Shown in pieces: positions 36,301-45,479 of a stretch of DNA of 64,000 bases; the first letter of the stretch is position 1; every line of letters starts with the position of its first letter. A program made the position numbers and the translations under genes. The notes under the pieces were generated by a model. It worked only from the letters and a program-made list of their open reading frames with translations, did no database searches and was not told where the DNA came from. This DNA is from Ktedonosporobacter rubrisoli (GTDB taxonomy: Bacteria; Chloroflexota; Ktedonobacteria; Ktedonobacterales; Ktedonobacteraceae), in assembly GCF_004208415.1 (NCBI RefSeq), contig NZ_CP035758.1, forward strand, positions 3,286,001 to 3,350,000, read 5' to 3'.

Positions 36301-36561
36301 ATGGTCTACGTCATTGCACAGCCATGCATCGGTGTGAAAGATGCATCATGCCTGGATGTCTGCCCCGTTGACTGCATTCATCCTTCCCGCAATGAGCTCG
36401 CATTTGATGCAAGCGAGCACTTGTTTATCGATCATGATGAATGTATCGACTGCGGAGCGTGTGAACCCGCCTGCCCTGTCACCTCGATCTTTGAAGAGTC
36501 AGCGGTACCTGAGGAATGGAAGCACTTTATTGCCATCACCGCCGATTCCTTTCGAGCGTGA
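36301..36561 (+). CDS. Ferredoxin, 7Fe/8Fe type
   Basis: An 86-residue ferredoxin. Cysteines occur as C9...C17...C21P (CIGVKDASCLDVCPVDCIHP) and CIDCGACEPACP. This fits a [3Fe-4S]/[4Fe-4S] or two-[4Fe-4S] FdxA-like electron carrier. It lies 54 bases before an FAD oxidoreductase gene and is likely its redox partner or expressed with it. It could also serve the unlinked P450 at 11.2 kb or the Rieske enzyme at 1.8 kb, neither of which has its own electron-transfer genes. The start at 36301 follows a GAGAAGGGAAAG purine tract. Confidence 0.9.
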   Translation: MVYVIAQPCIGVKDASCLDVCPVDCIHPSRNELAFDASEHLFIDHDECIDCGACEPACPVTSIFEESAVPEEWKHFIAITADSFRA

Positions 36562-36615
36562 GGCTCGACCAGGCAAGTTTATTGTTATATTTCTCATGAA
36601 GAGGAGAAGCGAAGC

Positions 36616-37935
36616 ATGGAAACATCTGTTACCCACACTGATGTAGTGGTCGTTGGTGGTGGCCTGGCCGGGCTTGCCGCAGCCACCTATCTGGCGCGTG
36701 CTGGAAAGTCAGTGACGCTCTTTGAGAAGGCGGCAAGCCTGGGTGGGCGAGCGGCCACCTCGAACCATGATGGCTATCTGTTCAATCGAGGAATCCATGG
36801 CCTCTATACGGGAGGAGCTACCGAGGAGGTCCTTCAGGACTTAGGGATTACCTACACATATGGGAGCCCGAAGGAGACCTTTCTGCTGCATGACGGCCAG
36901 ATTTATCCCTTTCCAGCGAGTACCTCCTCGCTTCTGAGCAGCCATCTGCTCAAATTTGGTGATAAAATGGAATTGGGGTTTCTCTTTAGCCGCATATCAC
37001 GGGTCAAAGCCGAAAGCCTGGCTCATCTGAGTGTGCAGCAGTGGCTGGAGAGCAACGTCAAACATCCTCTGGATCGTCAACTCATGGCCTCGACTGCCCA
37101 GGTGTTTACCTATTGCTCGAACCTGGATCTGGTCAGCGCTGAGGTCTTTCTCTCCAAACTGCAACTCTCACTGAAGCACCCGGTCCTCTATATTGATGGT
37201 GGCTGGCAGACCCTGGTTGATGGGCTGCGCCAGACGGCCGTAGAGGCAGGGGCACGCATCAGGAGTGGGAGCCGTGTGAGCGCTGTTTGCTACCAGGATG
37301 CTCAGGTCGAGGGAGTGCAGCTCTCCGATGAGACGGTGGTGGCTGCATCTTCGGTCATTCTGGCAACTGGTCCGGACGACGCTGCAAAACTTGTGGATGG
37401 AGGAACATATGCTCCTTTACGGGAGATCATCGACCCCCTCATTCCAGCACGAGTTGCCTGCCTGGATGTTGCCTTGCGCCGCCTCCCTGAACCGCGTTAC
37501 CCGGTGGTCCAGGACCTGGACCAGCCGCGCTTCTTGTCAGCCCAATCGGTCTACTCGCGCCTTGCGCCAGAAGGAGGAGCGATGATCTACACGTTCAAGA
37601 TGCTCGATCCAACACAGCAAAGTTCCCCCAGGCAGGACGAGCATGAGTTGGAAGAGTTGCTTGACACTGTGCAGCCAGGGTGGCGCGAGGTGCTGGTGAG
37701 GCGAAGCTTCCTACCACACATCGAGGCCATTGGCATGCTTCCCACGGCTCTCACTGGCGGCTATGCTGGCCGACCGAAACCAGAAGTCCCGGGCATCGCC
37801 AATCTCTATCTGGCAGGCGATTGGATCGGCGCGGGCTTCCTTTCAGATCCCAGTCTGGGAAGTGCGCGCCAGGTCGCACTACAGATTCTCGAAGTCGAGA
37901 AGCAGGTGCGAAAGCCAGAAACGATGCTTGGCTGA
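36616..37935 (+). CDS. FAD-dependent amine oxidase/phytoene desaturase-like protein
   Basis: A 439-residue flavoprotein. The N-terminal dinucleotide fold VVVGGGLAGLAAATYLARAG, then GGRAATSNHDGYLFNRG, is the CrtI/amine-oxidase arrangement. The C-terminal FAD contact is NLYLAGDWIGAGFLSDPSLG. Such enzymes desaturate or isomerise carotenoids, or oxidise amines and protoporphyrinogen. No carotenoid genes are close by, so the substrate is open. With the ferredoxin and the activator upstream it forms a small redox operon. ATG 36616 has AAGAGGAGAAG upstream. Confidence 0.85.
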   Translation: METSVTHTDVVVVGGGLAGLAAATYLARAGKSVTLFEKAASLGGRAATSNHDGYLFNRGIHGLYTGGATEEVLQDLGITYTYGSPKETFLLHDGQIYPFPASTSSLLSSHLLKFGDKMELGFLFSRISRVKAESLAHLSVQQWLESNVKHPLDRQLMASTAQVFTYCSNLDLVSAEVFLSKLQLSLKHPVLYIDGGWQTLVDGLRQTAVEAGARIRSGSRVSAVCYQDAQVEGVQLSDETVVAASSVILATGPDDAAKLVDGGTYAPLREIIDPLIPARVACLDVALRRLPEPRYPVVQDLDQPRFLSAQSVYSRLAPEGGAMIYTFKMLDPTQQSSPRQDEHELEELLDTVQPGWREVLVRRSFLPHIEAIGMLPTALTGGYAGRPKPEVPGIANLYLAGDWIGAGFLSDPSLGSARQVALQILEVEKQVRKPETMLG

Positions 37936-38189
37936 GACTCCCACTCCATGGGAAGCCAATTGGCAGGATATGAGTTAGGAAAAGTATCAAGGTGATCTCC
38001 GAGGGAGAAGGTCCAGGTCTTCTCTCTCGAACGAGTATTGTGAAAGGGAGATCCTGCAATGGAAGGCGTATCGACGAAAGAAGTCAACAGAGAGAAGCCT
38101 CTGGGAGCCTTTGCGGGTGCGGGATGGATGCAGATGATCCAGGAGGAAAAGTCATGAGTGAGAAGCGCTCCGGAGGCCATGCGCGTCCA

Positions 38190-38974
38190 TCTGACACTCA
38201 TCGTCGTCAGCCGATTCCCCTCGCCCTTGCCAGGGGCCACACGAAGATGTTGTCGGATGCCAGACTGGTGGAATTGCAACACCTTGCAACCACAAGCATT
38301 GGGACCAAAGATCCCGGCAGGCTCCGGGGATTGGCTTTTGAACAACAGCAATTGATCGAAGAATTGAAGCTCATACCTTCGTACCTGGAGCTGCTTGATG
38401 CCGAAATGATGCAAATTGTCCAGCATTACCGCGAAGGAAAGATCTTGACCGCGGTCCCTTGGCATCGGGCCATTGCAGGCGGCGATCTTCATTGCGCTCA
38501 TCAGCACCATTGCCAACTTTGACCGGCCCCATACAGCTCAAGTCGTACTGTGGATGGGTTCCTGCCATTGCCCAGTCGGGGACGAGCCTGGATCGCGCTC
38601 ACCTTTCGCCACGAGGGGCACGTTTGCTCAAATCCATCATCTACATGGCTGTTTGGAAAGCCATCAGGCTGGATTGCGAATGGGCCAGGCTCTATGAGCG
38701 TCTGGTTCCGATCAAGTGCCGCTATGACGAAAAACGTGGGACCTATGTTGGTTGGGGTCGTGTGATTGGACGCATTGCTGGTCAAGTGCTCTCGGTCGTC
38801 ATCTACACGTTGCTGAAAAACGACCAGGAGGTGTTGTCCTGGTTGGCTTCTAATGCTGTGGCTCCCGAGCCAGCACTCTATGACCCGGAAATCCATCACA
38901 AGCACCGTGCTGGTCAATATCAGGCACCCGTTGTGGGACGGCCATACAAGCTGATGGAACTTCCTCATAGCTAA
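38190..38974 (+). mobile_element. IS110-family transposase, 5'-truncated and frameshifted
   Basis: Mid and C-terminal parts of an IS110 (DEDD) transposase: GHTKMLSDARLVELQHLATT and QQQLIEELKLIPSYLELLDA in one frame, then after a shift near 38460 LQAAIFIALISTIANF, QLKSYCGWVPAIAQSGTSLD, RGARLLKSIIYMAVWKAI and VIGRIAGQVLSVVIYTLL, ending at 38974. The N-terminal DEDD catalytic domain is not present between the FAD oxidoreductase and this point. Several residues conserved in the family are preserved, so decay is recent. Confidence 0.8.
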
Positions 38975-39090
38975 CTCATCCTTTGGATGTTTCTAGACAA
39001 GTCTTTCTCGTGTACACGCGACGGCTGCGTCATACGCAGGCCCCGCGCTTCCACGGCTCCTTGATTGAGATACGACATCCGGCAGAGATG

Positions 39091-39987
39091 CTATGGGGCT
39101 TCTTCAAAGACCCCTTTGGCGAAAGTTTCAATCACTTCGGCAAGCTTTTTAGGATCTCTGACATGGCATGTGTGGCCCTGCCCGCGAAGCTCAATGCGCT
39201 CGACTCTTGGAAGGACCTCTGCCACTGCAGCGACCATTTCCAGGTTTTCGTCAGGGCTTCGCTCTCCGTATACCATCGTGACGGGCAGGTTCAGCTTGGA
39301 GTAGGCATCAAGGCGCACACCAAGTCGTTCCATGGCTTCCAGGTCGTCGATCTGGCACGGAATGAGCTGGCGGTAGGCGGGAATCAGCGCAGCCAGCGCA
39401 CCAGCAGGGTTCGCCACAAAGCTTGGTAAACCAGCGATAACCCGTGTGCACATCCCAATGGCTGTGCCCGGCTGGCCTTTCATGAGCGCTTGCCGCATAC
39501 GCAAGAGTTCCTCACCCACCTCGCCGTTGCTCTCGATCCGGTCCCCTGACAGGTGCAGACCATCCGTGCTTTTGAGAACGAGAGCGGGCTCGTAGATCAT
39601 CCCCCCGGCGAACGACGACGGTGAGGCGGCGAGTGCTTCGAGCGCGACGGTCCCGCCTGATGAGTGGCCGAAGAGCAAGACAGGCGCTCCCACCGCCTTG
39701 ACCATGGCGAGAACGTGATCCACTTCCTCCGCGACAGTGCATGGCGAGCCGATGAGGGGGGCCGTTTTAAGATCCAGCCGGTATTGGCGACGATGAAGCC
39801 GGATAACCCGGTAGCGCCTTGCCAGTCTGGCAGCAACTTGAGTGTAGCTTTTGCTGGTATTCATTCCAGGGTGAAGGATGAGAATGATTCGTCCCTCTCC
39901 CTCAACGTCTGCGCAAACGCTTGTCCCGTCTGCCGCCGTGGTGGAAAGCCTGGTGATTTCACTCGCGTTTCCTTTGCGATTCTCCAT
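39091..39987 (-). CDS. Alpha/beta hydrolase
   Basis: A 298-residue alpha/beta-hydrolase. The nucleophile elbow is GHSSGG (Ser about 117), the oxyanion region is near LILHPGMNTSKSY, the Asp follows VTMVYGERSPDENLE, and the catalytic His is in GQGHTCHVRDP. The likely activity is esterase, lactonase or haloperoxidase-like hydrolysis of a small molecule. ATG 39987 is preferred over 39996, which leaves no room after GGAG. It diverges from a TetR-family gene, and the 74-base gap holds two matching operators, so its expression is probably derepressed by an inducer it may itself degrade. Confidence 0.87.
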   Translation of the reverse strand: MENRKGNASEITRLSTTAADGTSVCADVEGEGRIILILHPGMNTSKSYTQVAARLARRYRVIRLHRRQYRLDLKTAPLIGSPCTVAEEVDHVLAMVKAVGAPVLLFGHSSGGTVALEALAASPSSFAGGMIYEPALVLKSTDGLHLSGDRIESNGEVGEELLRMRQALMKGQPGTAIGMCTRVIAGLPSFVANPAGALAALIPAYRQLIPCQIDDLEAMERLGVRLDAYSKLNLPVTMVYGERSPDENLEMVAAVAEVLPRVERIELRGQGHTCHVRDPKKLAEVIETFAKGVFEEAP

Positions 39988-40000
39988 AGGAACCATCTCC

Positions 40001-40051
40001 TTATCACTGATAAATTAGAGCCTATGTGCTATACTACATTATCAATGATAA
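40001..40051. promoter_or_regulatory. Pair of tetO-like operators between hydrolase and TetR genes
   Basis: TTATCA-C-TGATAA at 40001-40013 and TTATCA-A-TGATAA at 40039-40051 are perfect 6-1-6 palindromes with centres 38 bases apart. The classical tet operator core is CTATCA-G-TGATAG, so only the outer base pair differs. A TATACT -10-like box (40030-40035) lies between them, and each operator touches the ribosome site of one gene. This matches divergent, autoregulated tetR/tetA architecture. Confidence 0.85.
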
Positions 40052-40061
40052 GGAGTCAAGT

Positions 40062-40772
40062 ATGAGCCAAAAAGCCAGGAATGAAGAACATCGAACATCT
40101 CTGAATCGAGCGACTGTGGTCCAGGCCGCGATGGCGCTTCTCAAAAAGGTCGGGCTCGACGGGTTAACAACTCGGCGTCTTGCCGATGCACTGGAAGTCA
40201 AGTCACCGGCCCTCTACTGGCACTTCCGCAGCAAACAGGAACTCCTGGACGCGATGGCTGACCAATTGATTCGGGAAGCAGGCATGGGGCCCCCGCGTTC
40301 CGGTGAGACCTGGCAGCAGTGGCTTGCGCGTCGCGTGCATGCCTATCGCGCGTCCCTGCTGGCCTACCCGGATAGCGCTCGAATCGTGACCGAGGCACAG
40401 CAACTTAGCCCTACCGCCATTCGCGCCTTTAATGAGGAGCTCGCGGCGATGGTGGCGTTGGGATTCGATCCCGTTCAGGCGCTGCGCACCATTACTGCAC
40501 TCACCAACTATGTCAACGGCTTCATCCTTGCCGAACAAAGCTCGCGGCGGCCCGCGACACAAGCGCCTGGTTCCCGTGACTCCCTGGCAGCGCTTTTGAG
40601 TGAAGGGCCTGCAGCTCCACTCCTCGTCGCGTTTGCCGAAGGTGGGAGTCCCTACAACGAAGCGTCTTTTGAGTATGGACTGCAAGCTCTGATGGAGGGA
40701 TGTGCCGCCGCCTTGAATCGCCGCACCGATGATCCGGACACCATGGGCCGCTCGCCCTCCCAGGCTCCGTGA
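40062..40772 (+). CDS. TetR-family repressor (TetR/TetR_C class)
   Basis: A 236-residue repressor. The N-terminal HTH is LNRATVVQAAMALLKKVGLD followed by LTTRRLADALEVKSPALYWH and FRSKQELLDAMADQL, very like the true tetracycline repressor's DNA-binding head. The C-terminal domain (AYRASLLAYPDSARI, then FILAEQSS) fits the TetR_C_1 ligand-binding fold. ATG 40062 has AAGGAG upstream; the frame opens at 40026. The two tetO-like palindromes upstream fit this protein. Here it controls a hydrolase instead of an efflux pump, so the ligand need not be tetracycline. Confidence 0.9.
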   Translation: MSQKARNEEHRTSLNRATVVQAAMALLKKVGLDGLTTRRLADALEVKSPALYWHFRSKQELLDAMADQLIREAGMGPPRSGETWQQWLARRVHAYRASLLAYPDSARIVTEAQQLSPTAIRAFNEELAAMVALGFDPVQALRTITALTNYVNGFILAEQSSRRPATQAPGSRDSLAALLSEGPAAPLLVAFAEGGSPYNEASFEYGLQALMEGCAAALNRRTDDPDTMGRSPSQAP

Positions 40773-41359
40773 AAGATCCATTTCCGAATCCCAGTTTGGT
40801 CGGCTCAGTATTTGAGACGATCGAAGAAGAACGGATCATTCTTTTTGCTTTCGTGAGAAGCGATGCAAAAACAGTTCAGTTATGAATCTCGTTGCACAAT
40901 CCGTGGGCACGACGGCCTCTGGCAGCTCATCCCAAGGTGACTCAGTGGACCAACATCTTGAAAGGATTGCAAGCGACCAACGGCGATGTTCTGGCTGAGG
41001 CGGCTGGGGCTGGGCTTCGCAAGGGCGAGCTAAGATTGAACTATATTCGCGCGTCACTTGGCCAAGGCATGCATATTATAACCTCCAGTAAAGGGCCTAT
41101 GGCTTTGGCGGGACTGGAACTGCGCTTCCAGCGAATGCAGGGCGTTCAACTGCGAATGGTGCCTACCATCATGTCGGGGACGCCCGTACTCAGTGCCATC
41201 CGCGAGGGAATGGCAGGAACTCGAATCCGTGCCATTCGCGGCATCTTCAACAGCATTGTGAACTCCATCCTCAGCGCTATGGCGCACTGGGTTCTGGCGA
41301 TGCCGAAGCCGACCCGGCCGATGACGTGGAAGGTCATTACACAGTCGCTAAAACCCTGA
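40773..41359. other. Unassigned stretch between TetR gene and IS66 relic
   Basis: Long overlapping frames exist on both strands here (a 155-codon forward frame 40892-41359 and the reverse extension of the IS66 frame), but none shows a family I recognise. The reverse frame around 40840-41057 has the Pro/Arg/Trp-rich look of a decayed transposase end. I treat the interval as probable mobile-element debris without assignment. Confidence 0.3.
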
Positions 41360-41745
41360 TCCTGGCAGCAGTCGTCTTTCATCTGCTTAGCCCACGGCTG
41401 CTTGCATTCCTCCTCGATAAATGTTAGCTCCCGCAAATGGTGCACATTGCAGAGAGCCTGCGTAAAGTTGTAGCTCTGATAACTGCCCAAGCCATCGTGG
41501 ACAGAAGTGCCACGAAACGCTGGTGCGATTCCAATGGCCTCTAGGCCTTCACGCTCCCGGCACCGGTGGACCTCATAATGGTGAGCCGCTTGGTGGAGCA
41601 GACATGGACCCACTAACCCTCTTTGCCGACCCGCATGCCCGTTTCATCTTGATGGATCACCTGGGTCCTGATCAGTGCTGCTTTCACTTGCTCTTCCACG
41701 GGGCCAGATGCTGGTGACACGTTTTTACAAAGGTGGCAATACTGC
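41360..41745 (-). mobile_element. IS66-family transposase fragment
   Basis: Reverse-strand frames encode VEEQVKAALIRTQVIHQDET then GMRVGKEG and a stop (41613-41745), and in another frame VHRCREREGLEAIGIAPAFR, GTSVHDGLGSYQSYNF and ALCNVHHLRELTFIEEE (41360-41560). These are consecutive parts of the IS66 DDE domain, including HQDETG with the first Asp and the VHD segment. It is broken by at least one stop and one frameshift, and both ends are missing. Confidence 0.75.
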
Positions 41746-41953
41746 ATAGTTACAACTGTGCTGCACTTATCTCCTTTGTGGGGACATCTTTTCCTTTGAC
41801 CTTAACCCGTTTTCGGGGATTTTCTGCAACTTCCGTGCTCAGGATACAACCCTGATTCGTAAATACCTGGCACCCTCAAGCGCTTACGCACGTACCGTTA
41901 TCGCATAATCCTTCAGCATAGCGGCTTCATCCCAAATGGTCACGAGCCAGCAA

Positions 41954-42365
41954 TCACTGCTGCTTCTGCTCGTTCCAGAGGCCAAAGGCGAATATGCCGT
42001 TGAGCCGTTTGACACCGCCTTCTCCCCATTCTGTATACACGTGGAGAATAACTTCTGTGTCCGATTTCATCTGAAAGATATGGCCATGAGCGGTTAATTC
42101 GTCGCGCAATTCTCGAAAATTATACATCTCACCATTGTTGGTAATCGCGATTGTATTATTATCTGTCTGATAGATCATTGGCTGTGCGGCGCATGTGGGA
42201 TCGATAACGATCAGTCGGTGATGAGCAAGCGCGGCATGCGGTGAAAGCCAACATCCTTGCGTATCCGGTCCACGCCGTTTGACAGTTTGGGCCATGCGCT
42301 TTATGATTGCTCTCTGTGAGGTAAGATCCACCTCCCAATCAATCCATCCAGCTATACTTACACAT
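41954..42365 (-). pseudogene. Asparagine synthetase (AsnB) glutaminase-domain fragment
   Basis: The class II glutamine amidotransferase half of an AsnB-like enzyme. From ATG 42365 the second codon is TGT, the expected nucleophile Cys2, but one extra base then shifts the frame. The true continuation (SIAGWIDWEVDLTSQRAI) lies in the +1 frame and stays open to 41954. KRRGPDTQG, AHHRLIVID, ITNNGEMYNF and SDTEVILHVY are the family motifs. The synthetase half (about 400 residues) is missing, with a stop after FAFGLWNEQKQQ. GGAGAC precedes the ATG. It was probably a normal AsnB or an amide-forming relative and is not functional now. Confidence 0.8.
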
Positions 42366-42543
42366 GGTCAATGTCTCCTTCCTGATTAGGACGACGCACA
42401 CCTTCTTTGCTTAGACACATAGAAGGCTCACCATATGGTGGTACTGTTTGGAAGCCTTGCACATCAAAGGCAGGTCCACTAAATTTGAGGGAACTTGACT
42501 ATGCACGTAGACTTGTTTGAAAAAGTGTGCAATATGTACGAAC

Positions 42544-42648
42544 CTAGCCGAGGTTCTCATACTCATGCAGCGAGACTTCCTCTTCTTTGAGCATTTCAAT
42601 CACGATCTGAATCTTCAGTCGGCCATCGATCTGTTTGTGCTTGCTCAT
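42544..42648 (-). mobile_element. Possible IS3-type OrfA helix-turn-helix remnant
   Basis: A 34-residue reverse frame, MSKHKQIDGRLKIQIVIEML followed by KEEEVSLHEYENLG and a stop, resembles the first helices of IS3-family OrfA (EFKLQVVLELLKGE..LAELA..YG). Too short to be certain. The interval 42366-42783 around it contains no other recognisable gene. Confidence 0.3.
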
Positions 42649-42783
42649 GCAAATCGGCTTGGTCAGACAAATATCGCAGATCATTGAAATTAGTACGGTC
42701 TAACCTATAAGTCCGCTACAATGCCTAATTTCTGGTAGCCGCTTTTTTGAGCCTCTGCTGTATACGCTCTTCATCTGAAAGTT

Positions 42784-44208
42784 CTAATGGGTACGCCAGT
42801 AGCTAGAGCCGTCGTTTTCCCGCTGCATGAAGTTATACTCATTCAAGGCCCGCCTTATGATGCCAGTATCCTGAAAGTCCAAATGTTGTCTAAGGACGTC
42901 GCTGACTTCCTGGGCAGAGTAGTTCTGGCCAACTTCAAAATATGACACTAGATGTTCCAGAATAAGTATTTTATCTTTCTCTTTTGATGGCGGCCATGTT
43001 ATTAGACGAGCTTGGGTATTGAAAAAGCGCATAAGATCGCTCAGCTTTCTATCTTGCTCTACATGGGTCCTCGGCGCTTCTACAATTTCATTTCCATCAT
43101 TTCTTGAGAATCCCGATTTCAACAAGTCAAGAGCGTGGCAAGCATCTTCTATTCCGAGATCATTTAATGTATAAATGTTACTCTTGCCATCTCTGCTACG
43201 ACGCTCTGATACGAATCCTGCACCGACAAGTTGTTTGAGTTTTCTTGAGATACTTGGTTGGTCAATATTAAAATGTTTGATAATATCTTGAGTCATCAGT
43301 TCGCTGTTTTGTGAAAGAAGATCTATTATCTGTATACGAATCACATCAGATAGTGTATTTGATAATATCTTTAATTTTCCATAAATATCATTTGAGCTTA
43401 TAGGTGATGAACGTTTGACCATTCCATAATTAGGGGGAGCTGAAAAGAAAATACGTAACACTCTATCACTATGCCATGCCGTAATAGATCTCCCATTATG
43501 AAGTGAGGGCACAAGAATAACGGTATCTATATTAATTTGATTGATATTCTTTTCCTGTAGCAAATTTCTTCCAGTGAAAAAACGAAATGTTTCTACTGTG
43601 GTTGCATCTTCATTGAGACATTGACTATATAGATCAACTTATTGTTGTAATATTTTTTCTGATCGCTTCCATTCAGCTGCAATCACAACTTTCCACATAT
43701 ATTCGAGATGCGAAAGTAGAGTTTCTTTCAGCTTTGATGGGTTTTTGAATAGAGCATAAACTTCTCTGTGAATATCAATATCGACTGAACAAATCTGGTT
43801 TATCTGTTCCATAAATCGAAAGTAACTATTAAAATCATGCAAAATTTCCCCCAAACTTTTAGCATAATGTGAATCCATAACAAAATCTGTATCTTTTTGC
43901 AGAAGGTGAAGTAGCATTTGCTGGAGCAACTCATATGGGTCTTTGGACGAAAGATAGGCAAGAAAAGATGGAAAATCTTCAAAAGAACCCATTGCTGCAA
44001 GAGCATCACGTAAGATTTCAAGAAAAATCATATTATTTCTGCAAATGTTATAAGAAAGATTTTTACGAGTACTAATAACCCAAGAACCAATTTTTGAAGA
44101 AAGTGTGTCTGAAGTATTGATTAGCGTGAAGCTATTAAGTATATTATAAACAGTTTCAATGGATATCGAACAAGGTAGAATCTTTAATGGGGAAATCGGG
44201 TGCACCAT
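42784..44208 (-). pseudogene. ArsR-like HTH/DUF2087 regulator with one in-frame stop
   Basis: A 475-codon reverse frame is interrupted only by TAA at 43639-43641. The first 189 codons encode a helical domain (EILRDALAAMGSFEDFPSFL, EYMWKVVIAAEWKRSEKILQ). After the stop the same frame continues VDLYSQCLNEDATTVETFRF and then a winged helix (SDVIRIQIIDLLSQNSELMT, QDIIKHFNIDQPSISRKLKQ). It ends in DUF2087 (RLITWPPSKEKDKILILEHL, then YSAQEVSDVLRQH). Continuity across the TAA shows one gene. It may be a pseudogene, be read through, or be a sequencing error. A perfect 15-bp inverted repeat lies 25 bases upstream of the start, a likely autoregulatory operator. Confidence 0.75.
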
Positions 44209-44232
44209 ATATTTTGAATCTCCTTCAATGTT

Positions 44233-44278
44233 AATACATATATATGCTTTGCGAAAATCACATGCATATATATGTATT
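44233..44278. promoter_or_regulatory. 15-bp perfect inverted repeat upstream of the ArsR-like gene
   Basis: AATACATATATATGC (44233-44247) and GCATATATATGTATT (44264-44278) are exact reverse complements separated by 16 bases. Located 25 bases upstream of the ArsR/DUF2087 start and 155 bases before a tiny ORF on the other strand. Long AT-rich arms of this kind are typical operators of winged-helix repressors. Confidence 0.7.
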
Positions 44279-44432
44279 ATATCATTTTAGGTATTATAAG
44301 CTACAAATCTTGCTACGCCAGTAGAATATACATATAGATTTCACAAAGGTAAAATCTACTACTTGCCACATATCAATTTATATACGGCCCTAAAATTAAT
44401 TAGTTCAACAGTAATAAGGAAGGTAGTACAAG

Positions 44433-44480
44433 ATGCAAGAAAAAATCGTGTTTACTGCTCCTATGAAGAAAAAATCTTAA
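44433..44480 (+). CDS. Tiny ORF with strong ribosome site (15 residues)
   Basis: MQEKIVFTAPMKKKS, preceded by AAGGAAGG eight bases upstream. The pattern [YF]xAPM/LxK resembles the first residues of some RiPP (lasso-type) precursor leaders, but the core peptide is absent because of the TAA at 44478. It could be the stump of a precursor gene, a leader peptide or chance. It faces away from the ArsR-like gene. Confidence 0.25.
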   Translation: MQEKIVFTAPMKKKS

Positions 44481-44550
44481 TTGAGCTTTAGAGTATAAAA
44501 TTAGAGAATGTGAAGTATGGAAGCTACTCAAGAATTTATGACAACATTTT

Positions 44551-45461
44551 CAGGCTTTTACGCTACGGGCCCTGGGACAGACCTTTGTGGTTATTTCTGG
44601 GCGTATTGATCTGTCGGTGGGCTATGTCATGGGACTTTCCACTGTGGTGGCGGCTCTGGTCCTTGGCCTGGTGGGCAAAGCCACTGCTTTGCCCTTGGCG
44701 CTTGTGATGGGTGTCAGCGCGGCGCTGGTGGTAAGTGTTCTGGCTGGATTGCTTAATGGATGGCTCATAGCCTCCTTGCCGGTTCCGCCATTTATTGTGA
44801 CCCTGGGGATGTTAGGTATTGCACGAGGGATTGGCTTTATCCTCTCGCCGAGTGGCTAACCAGTGAGTGTGGATCTGGAGGGAGTAGGAGAGATCCGCAA
44901 TGGCAATCTACTCTATCTGGTTCCTAGCATGGCATCAGTTGGTTCCACCTACCGGCCGGGGGGCTCACCGATGCGCAGGTACGGGCGAGCATCGGTCTGG
45001 TTCCCGTCCAGTTCGTCGTGCTGCTGCTCTGTGTTCTCTTCTGCCACTGGCTGCTGGCCCATACACGCTTTGGGCTCCATACCTATGCTATTGGCGGTAA
45101 TGAGGAAGCGGCCTTGCGTGCGGGAATTGTCGTAAGACGGCATACGTTGCTCATCTACATGCTTTCTGCGCTGCTCTCCTCCCTGGCGGGCGTGCTCTAC
45201 ACCTTGCGCTTCACCAGCGGGGCGGCCAGCGCTGGAGATGCCTTGCTGCTGGACTGTATTGCGGCAGTAGCCATTGGGGGAACCTCGCTTTCGGGAGGAG
45301 AGGGAACGATTGTTGGAACTGTGATTGGTACCACGATCATTGCGGTGATTCAAAATGGCCTGGTGATGGTGGGGATCAATCCCTACCTGCAATTCATTGC
45401 GATTGGGATTGGCATCGTTCTGGCTGTGCTCACTAACAACCTCAAATTACGGATGTGGTAG
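44551..45461 (+). pseudogene. Ribose/xylose-type ABC transporter permease, broken
   Basis: Fragments of an RbsC/XylH-type inner-membrane permease. LGQTFVVISGRIDLSVGYVM and LNGWLIASLPVPPFIVTLGM come from the first half (to a TAA at 44857). After an unreadable stretch, FGLHTYAIGGNEEAALRAGI, DCIAAVAIGGTSLSGGEGTI and VGINPYLQFIAIGIGIVLAV come from the second half, ending at 45461. The N-terminal helices are missing. The usual partner genes for the ATPase and binding protein are absent, so this is an isolated relic. Confidence 0.82.
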
Positions 45462-45479
45462 AGGAGGAAGCTATGCAGG

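Noticed and set aside
40892..41359. 155-codon forward ORF after the TetR gene
   Set aside because: No domain, no good ribosome site, and overlaps frames of mobile-element debris on the other strand.
41954..44480. A lasso-peptide cluster made of the tiny ORF and the asparagine synthetase fragment
   Set aside because: The fragment has the Cys2 and motifs of ordinary AsnB, no leader peptidase or RRE gene is present, and the tiny ORF has no core peptide.
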